From assembly GCA_958430865.1 (NCBI GenBank), contig CAUDNR010004370.1:31798-45377 (forward strand): a stretch of 13,580 bases of DNA. The letters run 5' to 3'. The notes under the pieces are model-generated. The model saw only the letters and a list, made by a program, of their open reading frames with translations. It did no database searches and was not told where the DNA came from. Source of the DNA: Entrophospora sp. SA101. Lineage: Eukaryota > Glomeromycota > Glomeromycetes > Entrophosporales > Entrophosporaceae. Both the position numbers and the translations under genes were made by a program. Shown one piece after another: positions 1-7,345 of this stretch. How positions within the stretch are numbered: the stretch's first letter is position 1; each line of letters begins with the position of its first letter.

Positions 1-510
1 TCAATTGGAACAGTCTTGGAGGTAGCCGTTCTTGATTAGAGATCCTCGGATAAAGTTATAAAGATCTACGTCATATGGAATTTCAATGAGGCATATACCT
101 TGCTCCTTACAGATATTCTGCTTTTTTTGATCGCGCTTTCTTTGCTCATCTAAATCTTGCCCGCTTTTATGAAACATTGGGTTAAGAGCGTAATGTTGTT
201 TGCCATTAAATTCGAATGCCAGTTGCAATTCTTCATTATATCCATCAAGCCGTAATCCATTCAAGAATTTTGGTGCACGAGGTGGGAATTTTTTTCCTAA
301 CAGATCTTCGAATATATACTTCGAAGTACGCTCCCCTTTCGAATGAGGACATAGAGGACACCAGCCATACCTTTTCGTAATAACTTCGAGTGGCCTTTCC
401 CATAAATGATTCTTATGGCACGAAAATAAGAAAGTTGTAGGACCGGTTTGAATGAAACATTTTCCTCCGCGTTTTTCGGCGTAAATTTGAGCTTCAGCGA
501 GATTCGACAT
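1..510 (-). CDS. Zinc-ribbon plus PD-(D/E)XK-type nuclease-like protein (169 aa)
   Basis: The ORF is complete from ATG (508-510) to TGA (1-3) and has no intron. Residues 31-54 look like a zinc ribbon: C31-x3-H35, then a CPLC knuckle (C51, C54). A nuclease-like core follows: LRLD (D89), then ten residues, then E100-F-N-G-K104-Q-H. Next comes a charged helix with R126-D127-x2-K130, ending in GICLIEIPY (residues 138-146). The order D...E-x-N-G-x-Q-H followed by RD..K...G..LI.IPY is typical of small Vsr/DUF559-like endonuclease domains of the PD-(D/E)XK fold, which are often fused to zinc ribbons in giant viruses and AMF genomes. Cleavage activity is inferred from the motif, and the substrate is unknown. 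It is transcribed divergently from the ATPase gene at 640, with a 129-nt shared spacer. It could serve an integrated virus or mobile element, or be a host-expanded family member. Confidence 0.7.
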   Translation of the reverse strand: MSNLAEAQIYAEKRGGKCFIQTGPTTFLFSCHKNHLWERPLEVITKRYGWCPLCPHSKGERTSKYIFEDLLGKKFPPRAPKFLNGLRLDGYNEELQLAFEFNGKQHYALNPMFHKSGQDLDEQRKRDQKKQNICKEQGICLIEIPYDVDLYNFIRGSLIKNGYLQDCSN

Positions 511-639
511 GTTTATACTTACTTATTATTATGTGTATTAATATTAGAAAAAATCATGTACGTGTTTTTTTTTTAAACACCGATTTTTCTTGGCAAGAAA
601 AAAAAAAATTCTTAGAAATATAGTTGAATTAGTATCAGA
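511..639. promoter_or_regulatory. Divergent intergenic promoter region with palindrome
   Basis: This 129-nt spacer separates two divergent start codons, so it should hold both promoters. It is almost pure A/T with long homopolymer runs. One clear structure is a 19-nt palindrome at 584-602 (TTTTTCTTG, central G, CAAGAAAAA). It could be a factor site or simply the meeting of T and A tracts; no assignable TATA box stands out from the background. Confidence 0.4.
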
Positions 640-1413
640 ATGAAATATTTTTATGTATATCATATTGACGAAATTAAACCACCGAGAATATCTTTAGACG
701 ATATAGATGCTCCTAAGTGGCCCTTTTATATTGTGGTATCTGGGAGATCGAATACTGGTAAAACCAACATGCAGTTAAACCTCTTTAACGGGGATAAATA
801 CTATGATCTGAAAGAGGGAAAAAAGAAAATTGGTGAACGTTTTATACGTTGCAATGATCTAGTACTTGTGGGACATTATATTAGTGAACCCAAATGGAAG
901 TTAGTTCGAAATTTTTATAAGAAAATAGCAGATCATTCCAAACCATATTATAAAGATGTTACATTTACTGCACTTACGCCTGATAAAATTCCAGATCTGA
1001 AACAGTTTAAAAATCCAAAAAGACGCACAGTGATTATATTCGAGGATTTATGCACCGAACCACAGTCAATCCAGGATCGAATCATTCCATTTTTTAATAG
1101 AGGGCGTCATAGTAATATTTCCGCAATATATATTTCGCATAAATTCACTCAAGTACCAAAAATTATTCGTGAAAATGCAACTCATCTTGTATTATTTAAT
1201 GGCGGAGGTTCAAAAGATGACATTCAACAAATTATTCGTCAATATATAGAAGAAGATCCATGTAAAGCCTCCAAAGTTATTAATACCTATTTACGGAATG
1301 GCGAATTCATTGTCTTTGATACAACTGTGCCGATTTCTGATCCTATGTCCATTAGAATCGATTGGATGAATCCTCTAGATCTGGAAAAAGAGATCAAATC
1401 ATTAATAGCGTAA
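640..1413 (+). CDS. A32-like (FtsK-HerA superfamily) packaging-type ATPase
   Basis: This is an intronless 257-residue P-loop ATPase. Walker A is GRSNTGKT (residues 35-42) after a hydrophobic strand (FYIVVS). Walker B is TVIIFEDL (130-137), with E135-D136. After it come FFNRGRH (151-157) and a strand plus AIYISHKFTQVP (162-173), then IIREN (175-179) and LVLF (183-186). The combination of GRH, a polar residue after the fourth strand, and P..IR.N is the signature of the genome-packaging ATPases of vaccinia A32 type, nucleocytoplasmic large DNA viruses and Polinton/Maverick elements. Length (257 aa) fits the compact single-domain members. In those systems the enzyme drives DNA into a capsid; here no capsid, protease, polymerase or integrase gene is seen in the window, so its present role is unknown. 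The ORF is intact with all catalytic motifs. AMF genomes hold many related P-loop proteins, so domestication is an alternative. Confidence 0.72.
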   Translation: MKYFYVYHIDEIKPPRISLDDIDAPKWPFYIVVSGRSNTGKTNMQLNLFNGDKYYDLKEGKKKIGERFIRCNDLVLVGHYISEPKWKLVRNFYKKIADHSKPYYKDVTFTALTPDKIPDLKQFKNPKRRTVIIFEDLCTEPQSIQDRIIPFFNRGRHSNISAIYISHKFTQVPKIIRENATHLVLFNGGGSKDDIQQIIRQYIEEDPCKASKVINTYLRNGEFIVFDTTVPISDPMSIRIDWMNPLDLEKEIKSLIA

Positions 1414-1471
1414 TAAAAAAAATACCATTAGCTCAAAAACGGCAAAAAATAAAATTGTTATATTATATATA

Positions 1472-2464
1472 TTATATTCTATCAATGCGAAGACCGTACT
1501 TATCAATAATATAATTATCATCTGGATTTTTGATACATTTCAGCAACGTATCCCAACTTCCCCAGACAATTTTATAACCTCGTTCAATGAACAACTTGTC
1601 AACATGATTTCTCAATCTTTGTTGTAGTTGATGTTTCTTGAAACTTATCCAATCACCCGGAATATAATATTCTTCATATTCATATCTTTTTTGATAGAGG
1701 TAGAGCATATCAAAGTTTTTTTCTTTTTTATACATTGTGATAATATTATTACGCCACAGATTGAATTGATCCCGAGTTTGAAGATTTTTTACTTTGCGAG
1801 TAGTTATACCTAAAAATTTCTCTTCGTCAGGAGTGCCATCATTTCTTACTGCATTCCAGACTTTAGCAGCCAACGATTCAGGTCTCTTCTTAAAATTTCT
1901 CCAAGCCCTTTGTATAATCCTTGCACGCCCAAAATCGGTTTTAGGTTTATCGCATTTGTGATCCCAATGATCTAGCATCAGATCTCTAGCTTCTATAGTT
2001 TCTATACATCGTCGACGATCAAATATTTTTTTGGGTTTTATATTAACATTAACACGAAAAATTTTCCAACATCCAAAACAGATTGCAGTTCCATTCTTAA
2101 GTGGTTTTGGTCTGTAGTAGTTTTGGTAATTATTATAATCTTCAAGTCTACCTCCAGGATAAGAAGCGAATAAGCAATATCTATGATACATACCAAGTTT
2201 ATTCTCGCTTAATAAGTCTTGAAGATTGATTCTAACTCGTAGAGCCCACTTAATAAAACTTTCACCCTGTTTTACAATAGACAAATTATAGTATAATTTT
2301 TCAATCTCAAAAATATTTTTAATTCGTTCACTATTATAATAATCATGTTTATTAAAAATTGCCATAACATATTTCATATCATACCCAGGACGATTATTAA
2401 AAGGTTTAGGTAATTGTCCTTTTTTGTCGCCATGAATAATAATTGTAATATCAAAACCAGACAT
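1472..2464 (-). CDS. Unknown protein with putative zinc site and IQ-like helix (330 aa)
   Basis: The intronless ORF runs from ATG (2462-2464) to a stop at 1472 and is convergent with the ATPase gene; the two stop codons are 58 nt apart. I do not recognise a named family. Residues 129-132 (CFGC) and 166-171 (HWDHKC) could form a C-x2-C...H-x2-H-x-C zinc site. Residues 181-194 (ARIIQRAWRNFKKR) resemble an IQ motif, the basic helix that binds calmodulin or light chains, but the usual central Gly is Asn. The second half is rich in aromatic and basic residues (MYKKEKN, YEYEEYY, SFKKHQLQQRL), suggesting nucleic-acid or protein binding. There is no signal peptide or membrane segment. From memory, similar RIIQ.AWR proteins are common in Rhizophagus, but this is not verified. 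Its position in the compact block suggests the same origin as the ATPase and nuclease. Confidence 0.6.
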   Translation of the reverse strand: MSGFDITIIIHGDKKGQLPKPFNNRPGYDMKYVMAIFNKHDYYNSERIKNIFEIEKLYYNLSIVKQGESFIKWALRVRINLQDLLSENKLGMYHRYCLFASYPGGRLEDYNNYQNYYRPKPLKNGTAICFGCWKIFRVNVNIKPKKIFDRRRCIETIEARDLMLDHWDHKCDKPKTDFGRARIIQRAWRNFKKRPESLAAKVWNAVRNDGTPDEEKFLGITTRKVKNLQTRDQFNLWRNNIITMYKKEKNFDMLYLYQKRYEYEEYYIPGDWISFKKHQLQQRLRNHVDKLFIERGYKIVWGSWDTLLKCIKNPDDNYIIDKYGLRIDRI

Positions 2465-3463
2465 ATTTAGTGATTATAATGAGTTTAATAATTTATATGT
2501 GATTTTATTAACCTATAAGTTAAGAAAAACTCGATTCATTTTTTGTGTAAATTCTAGTTGAATCATTTTTAATAAAACGAGAAGATATTATTGATATATG
2601 GGAACAAATCGAAAAAATATATTAATACACATAATTTTTAACAAGAATCTAAACCATGTGTAGTTAATCCAATTTTGATATACCTGCATATGATCGCACA
2701 AATATATCAACTGACCTTTTTTTACACGTTCTATGAACTTCTAATAATAGCCAGATGACGCATGAGAAAACAAAAAAAAAGTAATGTATATGGATTAGAC
2801 TAAAACGTAAACATTTTAATATTCGAATGCCAGCTCTATTGTTCCACGAGATTAATTTGTGATACCGCTAAATTATTTTCTACCGTTACATATATAATGT
2901 TAATAATAAAGCCTTTTCTTATTGTATATTGTTTCTCCGATAAGAAGAAATGCTAATGAAACTCGAAAAGGATAAAAGAATGGAAAGTTTATTGTTCTTA
3001 TCAGTAATAATATCAAAACTCATATGTTATGGAACTTGAGATCTTTACAATCTCCGAGATCGCCAAAATTTGTCTTATTTTTCATTCTACAAAAAGCGAT
3101 CGTCAGACTGAAAGGTTTAATTTCCCATAAAAGGCGAAATATAGTCTATGGCTCATATATTTAGTGCTTGGCGGTTGTGACCTGACTTGCTTTACGAAGA
3201 AAGGATCTGACAAATGGTTTGGGTATTGTAATTACTAATCATGTAATTTTTTCTTCTAGCAGGTTCTCAGATTTAGCGAATGAAATAATATAAATAAACC
3301 GGATTTGTGAGGAATCATTTTCCATTTTCCCGCGATTTTTATAAGGTAATATATGGTTAATTATACATTATTTGCGGCTTTATCTTTCGAAAAAGCATAC
3401 TCTATGCATCCATGAAAAATGAATTTTTACTCATTATAAAACTTTATACTTAGGAAACGCAAA
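2465..3463. other. Intergenic region without a supported gene
   Basis: About 1 kb between the divergent gene ending its 5' side at 2464 and the CRN-like gene at 3464. I found no ORF of useful length, no tRNA-like boxes and no clear repeat. It is AT-rich with scattered short inverted repeats, such as the TTTCTTAT/ATAAGAAA type near 2915-2950. The last 40 nt before 3464 contain TTATAAAAC, a possible TATA element for the downstream gene. Confidence 0.5.
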
Positions 3464-3706
3464 ATGAACAATCCTATTAATCTCAATTGTAGTTTTCCAG
3501 ACGGGAATTGTTTTAAAATCGAAATATGTAAGGAAGATACTATGATTACGCTTAAACGTGCAGTTAGTGGTCTGTTGAATCAAGGCATTACTGATTTCAA
3601 TCTCTACGTACTTGTTCCTGCGAATTCGACAGCCGAGATTTCTGATTATTTCAATACGGTTCTTAATTCGGATCAAGTTCACCTTCTCGTAAAACCAAAG
3701 GAATAA
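3464..3706 (+). CDS. Crinkler (CRN) header-like small protein, 80 aa
   Basis: This small intact ORF starts at an ATG in the context GCAAAATGAAC. Its layout matches the ubiquitin-like N-terminal header of Crinkler proteins: an opening strand INLNCSF (residues 5-11), a second strand FKIEIC (17-22), then the helix EDTMITLKRAVSGLL (24-38), the strand FNLYVLVP (45-52), an ISDYF segment (59-63) where CRNs have their I..YF linker, and the closing QVHLLVKP (71-78), which corresponds to the usual HI.V..P. Typical CRN headers are about 100 residues and are followed by an effector domain; here the stop codon follows the header directly and the LK.WKV core is replaced by FNLYVLV. It may be a stand-alone header, a truncated CRN, or an unrelated ubiquitin-like fold. 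The assignment is by pattern only. Confidence 0.5.
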   Translation: MNNPINLNCSFPDGNCFKIEICKEDTMITLKRAVSGLLNQGITDFNLYVLVPANSTAEISDYFNTVLNSDQVHLLVKPKE

Positions 3707-3894
3707 TTTTTTTATTTATGATATATTTTTACGTCCTTCTGGGCTATATTTTTTTTATTTTTATGTCTTTACTTCAGTAAAGTTTTTATTTCGTAAAATA
3801 AAACAAGACCTACATAACCATTTATATTCATTCGTGTTTTTATCTGAGATTAATCGGGAAAATTGAAGTCATTTATTTATATAGATATGTTAAT

Positions 3895-4125
3895 ATGCCT
3901 CGTAAATCTAAAAATAACAGACGTAAAACTCTAGGAATATTCACCGATAATCCTAAACAGTATATGCAATTTTTAAACCGGGATAAGTATATGCAAAGAA
4001 AAGATGAAGATCACATAACTATAATAAATAAGAATACGCAAGATGCGAAAGCGATTTTTGATTATGTAGAACTATGCAGATATTTAGAGGTAAATAATCT
4101 TGATTTGGAAATTCTCAACATGTAG
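3895..4125 (+). CDS. Small basic hypothetical protein, 76 aa
   Basis: The ORF opens with a strongly basic segment (MPRKSKNNRRKT, residues 1-12), which could be a nuclear or nucleic-acid-binding tail. A mixed helical region follows (YMQFLNRDKYMQRKDEDH, residues 23-40), and it ends in IFDYVELCRYLEVNNLDLEI. I recognise no family. It lies 188 nt after the CRN-like gene on the same strand and ends about 170 nt before the convergent multi-exon gene. Amino-acid composition is plausible for a real protein and no stronger ORF overlaps it, but the short length makes this uncertain. Confidence 0.35.
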   Translation: MPRKSKNNRRKTLGIFTDNPKQYMQFLNRDKYMQRKDEDHITIINKNTQDAKAIFDYVELCRYLEVNNLDLEILNM

Positions 4126-4298
4126 TGGGAAATTATCGGATATTAATGTGCAATAATTTAATTAGCTTATTTTGAAAAATTGGAGATCATTAATGTAAAA
4201 GTAAATGAAGTTATATATGCGAATCGACTTCCAAGTCAGTTTATTTATATGAAAAAAAAAAAAAAAATACGGGATATACCTATACAAAAAAATGACAA

Positions 4299-6082
4299 TT
4301 AGTTTTGTTTGAATTCTTTGAGGTTTCTTTTACGAGATGGCGAGCTTGGTGGGGATGTAATAGTCGATAATGATGATGTTGATGCTTGTGATAGGTCAGA
4401 CGTAATTGACATTTTTTCGTCCAAATCATCACGAGTATCCATTATTTTGCATATTGTACATATTATCGCAGTTCTGAAAGTTAAAAGCGTGTGGATAATA
4501 TGGTAAACGTTCTCCGGATCTGTACGCATGATATGTAATGGGATAATTGCTCGTTCAAGCAAGCAATTTTTATATATTGATTTTAGGTCCATGCATCGAA
4601 GCTCCAATGCTTCCCCAACGACATTAATAGTAAATATTGATAATATATCTTTCATTGCCGTTTTCCTGAACAATCTTTCATATTTTGGATTCCTTGTGAG
4701 ATCAATGGAATCTTTTGAGAGCCTATTGAGCTTTTTATGATCTCGTATTTGCTTATCCTTAGAAGAATCTGGTCGACCAGTTTCTAGATATGCAAACTCA
4801 ATAGGCTTATTTTTTATTCGTATAACAACTCTAAAATCAGGTCTTCGTGCATGCTTAAATGATCCTTTCCGTTCTGCACTAGCTAAACTTGCTTCATCGC
4901 CCCTTTTTTTAAAAAGCGTATTATTAATGGTATATAAAAAAGAGAGTTTTTGTTTAAAAATACTAAATCATATTTACCAAGCTCCCCATATAGTATATTC
5001 TATAGGCAAATTACTCATTACAATATTTACCAACGGCGAAATAACCTCACAAACATATGAGCCTTCGCTTATTTTTGGCTCCTTTGATGTAACATATAAC
5101 CTCCACTTTGGGGATTCCCAGACCCGACTGAATGCCTCTAACATCTGATTAGTCAACTTCTGCAATATTTCGGGCCTATCTAAAAACTTACCAAATACTG
5201 CATTGCCAGCTAATTTAGGGGGCCCCTCAAGATATTTTTTCTTTTCACTTTGGACGAACTTCTCACAGGTAGCTTGCAATTTGGCATCTATTGGTATTAT
5301 ATATTTTCTACTTGATGATCTAAAAATATTACGCAATTCTTCTGGCATTTCTGTAATAGGTTCCGAGCTATCATCCATTATTCCAGAAGATAGCGGATGA
5401 GCATAACCTAAATTTTCCAAGTTTATTTTCTGCAATTCTCCCTCTACAGTTTTCCACATAATCTCTTCATCCCCTGATGATACCAATGCCAACTAAATTC
5501 CGTATATTAATCATTAGAAAGATAACCAAAAAAAGAATAAGCCTTATTATCTTAAACATAAACCTTATGCACTCCATTTTCCAGTATCTCGAAATTCTTC
5601 CTTGCATCACTGAGCCAAGGTTTTTCCATATTCTGTGGTGATTCGGACTTCTTTGTTCTATTTACGAGGTTTGATTTCTTCACATTCTGAGATCATAAAA
5701 AATAATCGTTTATGATGAATATAGATTTTCTTTGAAACAATAAAATAAAGTAGAACGTACCAAAGCATTGATCTCTAATGAAGATACAATGTAATCAAAT
5801 GCTTCCGATACCTAAAAAATAAAGAATATCGATTAGCTAAAAAATTTGGAAGTATTTAATAATAATAAATATATTGCGCTGATCAGATTGGATTTTTCCT
5901 TTTTCATATAGATTTTCAAAATAGGCTAGCCAATGGGCTTCTATTATAGGAATTGGTTGAGAAGTCAATGAGAAACATCAATGACCTTTGCGAAAAGGTA
6001 ACAAAGTACAAGCAACAAATGTTTTTTCGGCCAATACAACCTCAGCAGGAAGATCAACATCAGTTGATATCACCTTTGAGCC
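4299..6082 (-). CDS. Multi-exon AMF-family protein with PD-(D/E)XK-like C-terminal domain (5' end unresolved)
   Basis: Six exons join in one frame on the minus strand: 6082-5986, 5940-5879, 5811-5761, 5686-5564, 5492-4978 and 4902-4299, giving 483 residues plus stop. Introns are 5985-5941 (45 nt, GTCATT..ATAG), 5878-5812 (non-canonical donor), 5760-5687 (GTACGT..TCAG), 5563-5493 (GTTTAT..TTAG) and 4977-4903 (75 nt, GTAAAT..AAAG). The last junction makes WGDEASLASAERKG. The C-terminal domain has RRPDF (D305), EFAYLETGRP (E318, E323), DHKKLNRLSKDSID (residues 335-348) and later ERAIIPL. I recall this PD...E....E arrangement from a large AMF lineage-specific family; a PD-(D/E)XK nuclease-like fold is an inference. 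A Ser-rich tail with SPPSSPSRKR ends the protein. The true start was not found: upstream of 6082 there is an acceptor-like ATTAG but no convincing donor, so the 5' end may be decayed or lie in an exon I missed. Confidence 0.68.
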
Positions 6083-6358
6083 CTAATCATTGATTTTTTA
6101 TTAAGATTTTTCTGAAAATCATCTAAAAGGAAGCAGCCAAATTTCATCCAAGTCATCTGCTTATAATAATAATTAATTCTTTTTAATAACATTAATCTAC
6201 TGGTTTAATCAAGAGTGAATGAAAACACTAATTAATTTTAGTATTTTTAATGATAACAAAATAACAAAATTAATATAATAATTGGTATTTATTAATCATT
6301 TGACTATGGGTTCGTTTTTTTTTTTGAAAAAATCAAAACCGTGGAAATTACGCAGAAT
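6083..6358. other. AT-rich stretch upstream of the split gene
   Basis: Here one would expect the 5' exon or promoter of the minus-strand gene ending at 6082. On the minus strand, 6158-6122 reads DDLDEIWLLPF in the same frame as the first assigned exon, then meets a stop at the 6121-6119 TGA; there is no GT donor between them. It may be a remnant exon. The rest is A/T-rich, with a poly-T run at 6316-6325, next to the MITE target duplication at 6351-6358. Confidence 0.35.
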
Positions 6359-6617
6359 TAGAGATGTGCTGCGCATAGTGTGTTACGCATAGTGTGCTAC
6401 GCATAAGGTTTTAGATATATTTTTTTATAGACATTTACTTATTAATAAACATTTCTAAAAAAAAATTAATATGCCAACTACTTTCTTATTATTATATGCG
6501 CATTTATGATATTTCCCTCCCTATAATATATATACACTATGCGCACTATGCTACCATGCGCACTATACACACTATGCGCGAAAAAAAATCACAGTTACTA
6601 TGAATGGCACATCTCTA
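6359..6617. mobile_element. hAT-type MITE, 259 bp
   Basis: The ends are perfect 11-bp terminal inverted repeats: TAGAGATGTGC at 6359-6369 and GCACATCTCTA at 6607-6617. They are flanked by a perfect 8-bp direct repeat CGCAGAAT at 6351-6358 and 6618-6625. An 8-bp duplication with ends of the TAGAG.TGTGC type is diagnostic of the hAT superfamily. There is no coding capacity, so the copy is non-autonomous and would need a transposase in trans. Subterminal copies of CGCATAGTGTG lie in opposite orientation near the two ends, as expected of hAT transposase-binding sites. Intact inverted repeats and duplication suggest a fairly recent insertion. Confidence 0.85.
6372..6406 (+). repeat. Subterminal CGCATAGTGTG repeats of the MITE (left side)
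   Basis: Two perfect copies of CGCATAGTGTG at 6372-6382 and 6386-6396 are followed by a partial CGCATAA at 6400, with a 14-bp period. Inverted counterparts are found near the right end at 6534-6543 (ACACTATGCG) and 6568-6578 (CACACTATGCG). They are likely transposase-binding repeats. Confidence 0.7.
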
Positions 6618-7345
6618 CGCAGAATACAGTATTATGGCAAACAAATATAATCTGATACATATCCAATCCAGATAAATATCAAAAATAATAAATTTTGTGA
6701 TTATAATTCTCAACAGAATAAAGTTAGAAACATTAATATCGAGCCTTTTTTAATTGAAATAAAATAGGAACTGATCTGAAATTGAAAATGTAAAGGTTAT
6801 TTTTTTATCCAATGAGAAGGCATTTTCAAGCGGAATTGTTTTCTGTGAACTCTTTCTCGTCGATCTCAAAATAATTTGTTTCCTTTCAGAGTAAATGTTG
6901 GAAAGATAACCTCAACAACTTTTCCTTCTTGATGGTTTCTCTTTCATTTCCTGGTGACGCCAAGGATCTTTTTTTTATTTTTGTTGAAAAGACCGCTTGA
7001 TTAAAGGAATGTCTTTAGTTGGTAAATGTCGGAATTTTATGATTGGTAAACAACACTCTTTTACAAAAACTTAAAGCAAAATCTAAGCGGTGCTTTATAC
7101 CAAAGCAAAAACCTTACTACCCGTTGTTAACATTAATACCAACCTCAGAGTTTTATATACTACAAAAGTGTTTTTTATTAAGCGAAGCAAGAATTATCTT
7201 ATTTTATTAAATTATGAAAATGTTTATTACAAAACAGATTACAGTCTACTCTCTCTATAATAATAACGGATCATTCTATAACGGATTTTCCTTTAAAATT
7301 TTGTCCCGATTTTTTACTATTTGAAATCTCTCTTTATAACAGATA
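6618..7345. other. AT-rich region with dispersed-repeat copy, no gene
   Basis: No supported gene. It contains one copy of a dispersed repeat (6808-7030, listed separately). At about 7241-7345 there is a stretch rich in CTCTCTATAA and TATAACGGA motifs (for example TCTCTCTATAAT near 7250 and TCTATAACGG near 7271) that resembles decayed pogo/Fot1-type transposon ends. I could not find its inverted partner. Confidence 0.4.
6808..7030 (+). repeat. Dispersed repeat, copy A
   Basis: This segment shares blocks in the same order and orientation with 11414-12095: AATGAGAAGGCATT near 6811 versus 11417, then CAACTTTT, TTCTTTCATTTCCTGG, GACGCCAAGGATCTTTT near 6956 versus GACGTCAAGGATCTTTT near 12019, and a CGCTTGAT block near 6995 versus 12067. 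Copy A lacks the tandem expansion found in copy B. The element type is unknown and no terminal inverted repeats were recognised. Confidence 0.6.

Noticed and set aside
1628..1813. Plus-strand 61-aa ORF inside the 330-aa gene
   Set aside because: It is the antisense shadow of a longer, better-composed ORF.
3434..3682. Minus-strand ORF antisense to the CRN-like gene
   Set aside because: It overlaps the CRN-like ORF almost fully and its peptide has no recognisable pattern; the plus-strand frame has a clear domain layout.
4962..4977. 15-nt GTAAAT..TTAG as a mini-intron at 4977-4963
   Set aside because: Far too short for splicing; the 75-nt choice ending at 4903 is canonical in length, keeps the frame and avoids a low-complexity peptide.
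4309..5400. Several plus-strand ORFs (4309, 4528, 4927, 5203)
   Set aside because: All lie opposite the exons of the minus-strand gene, whose exons splice in frame and show family motifs.
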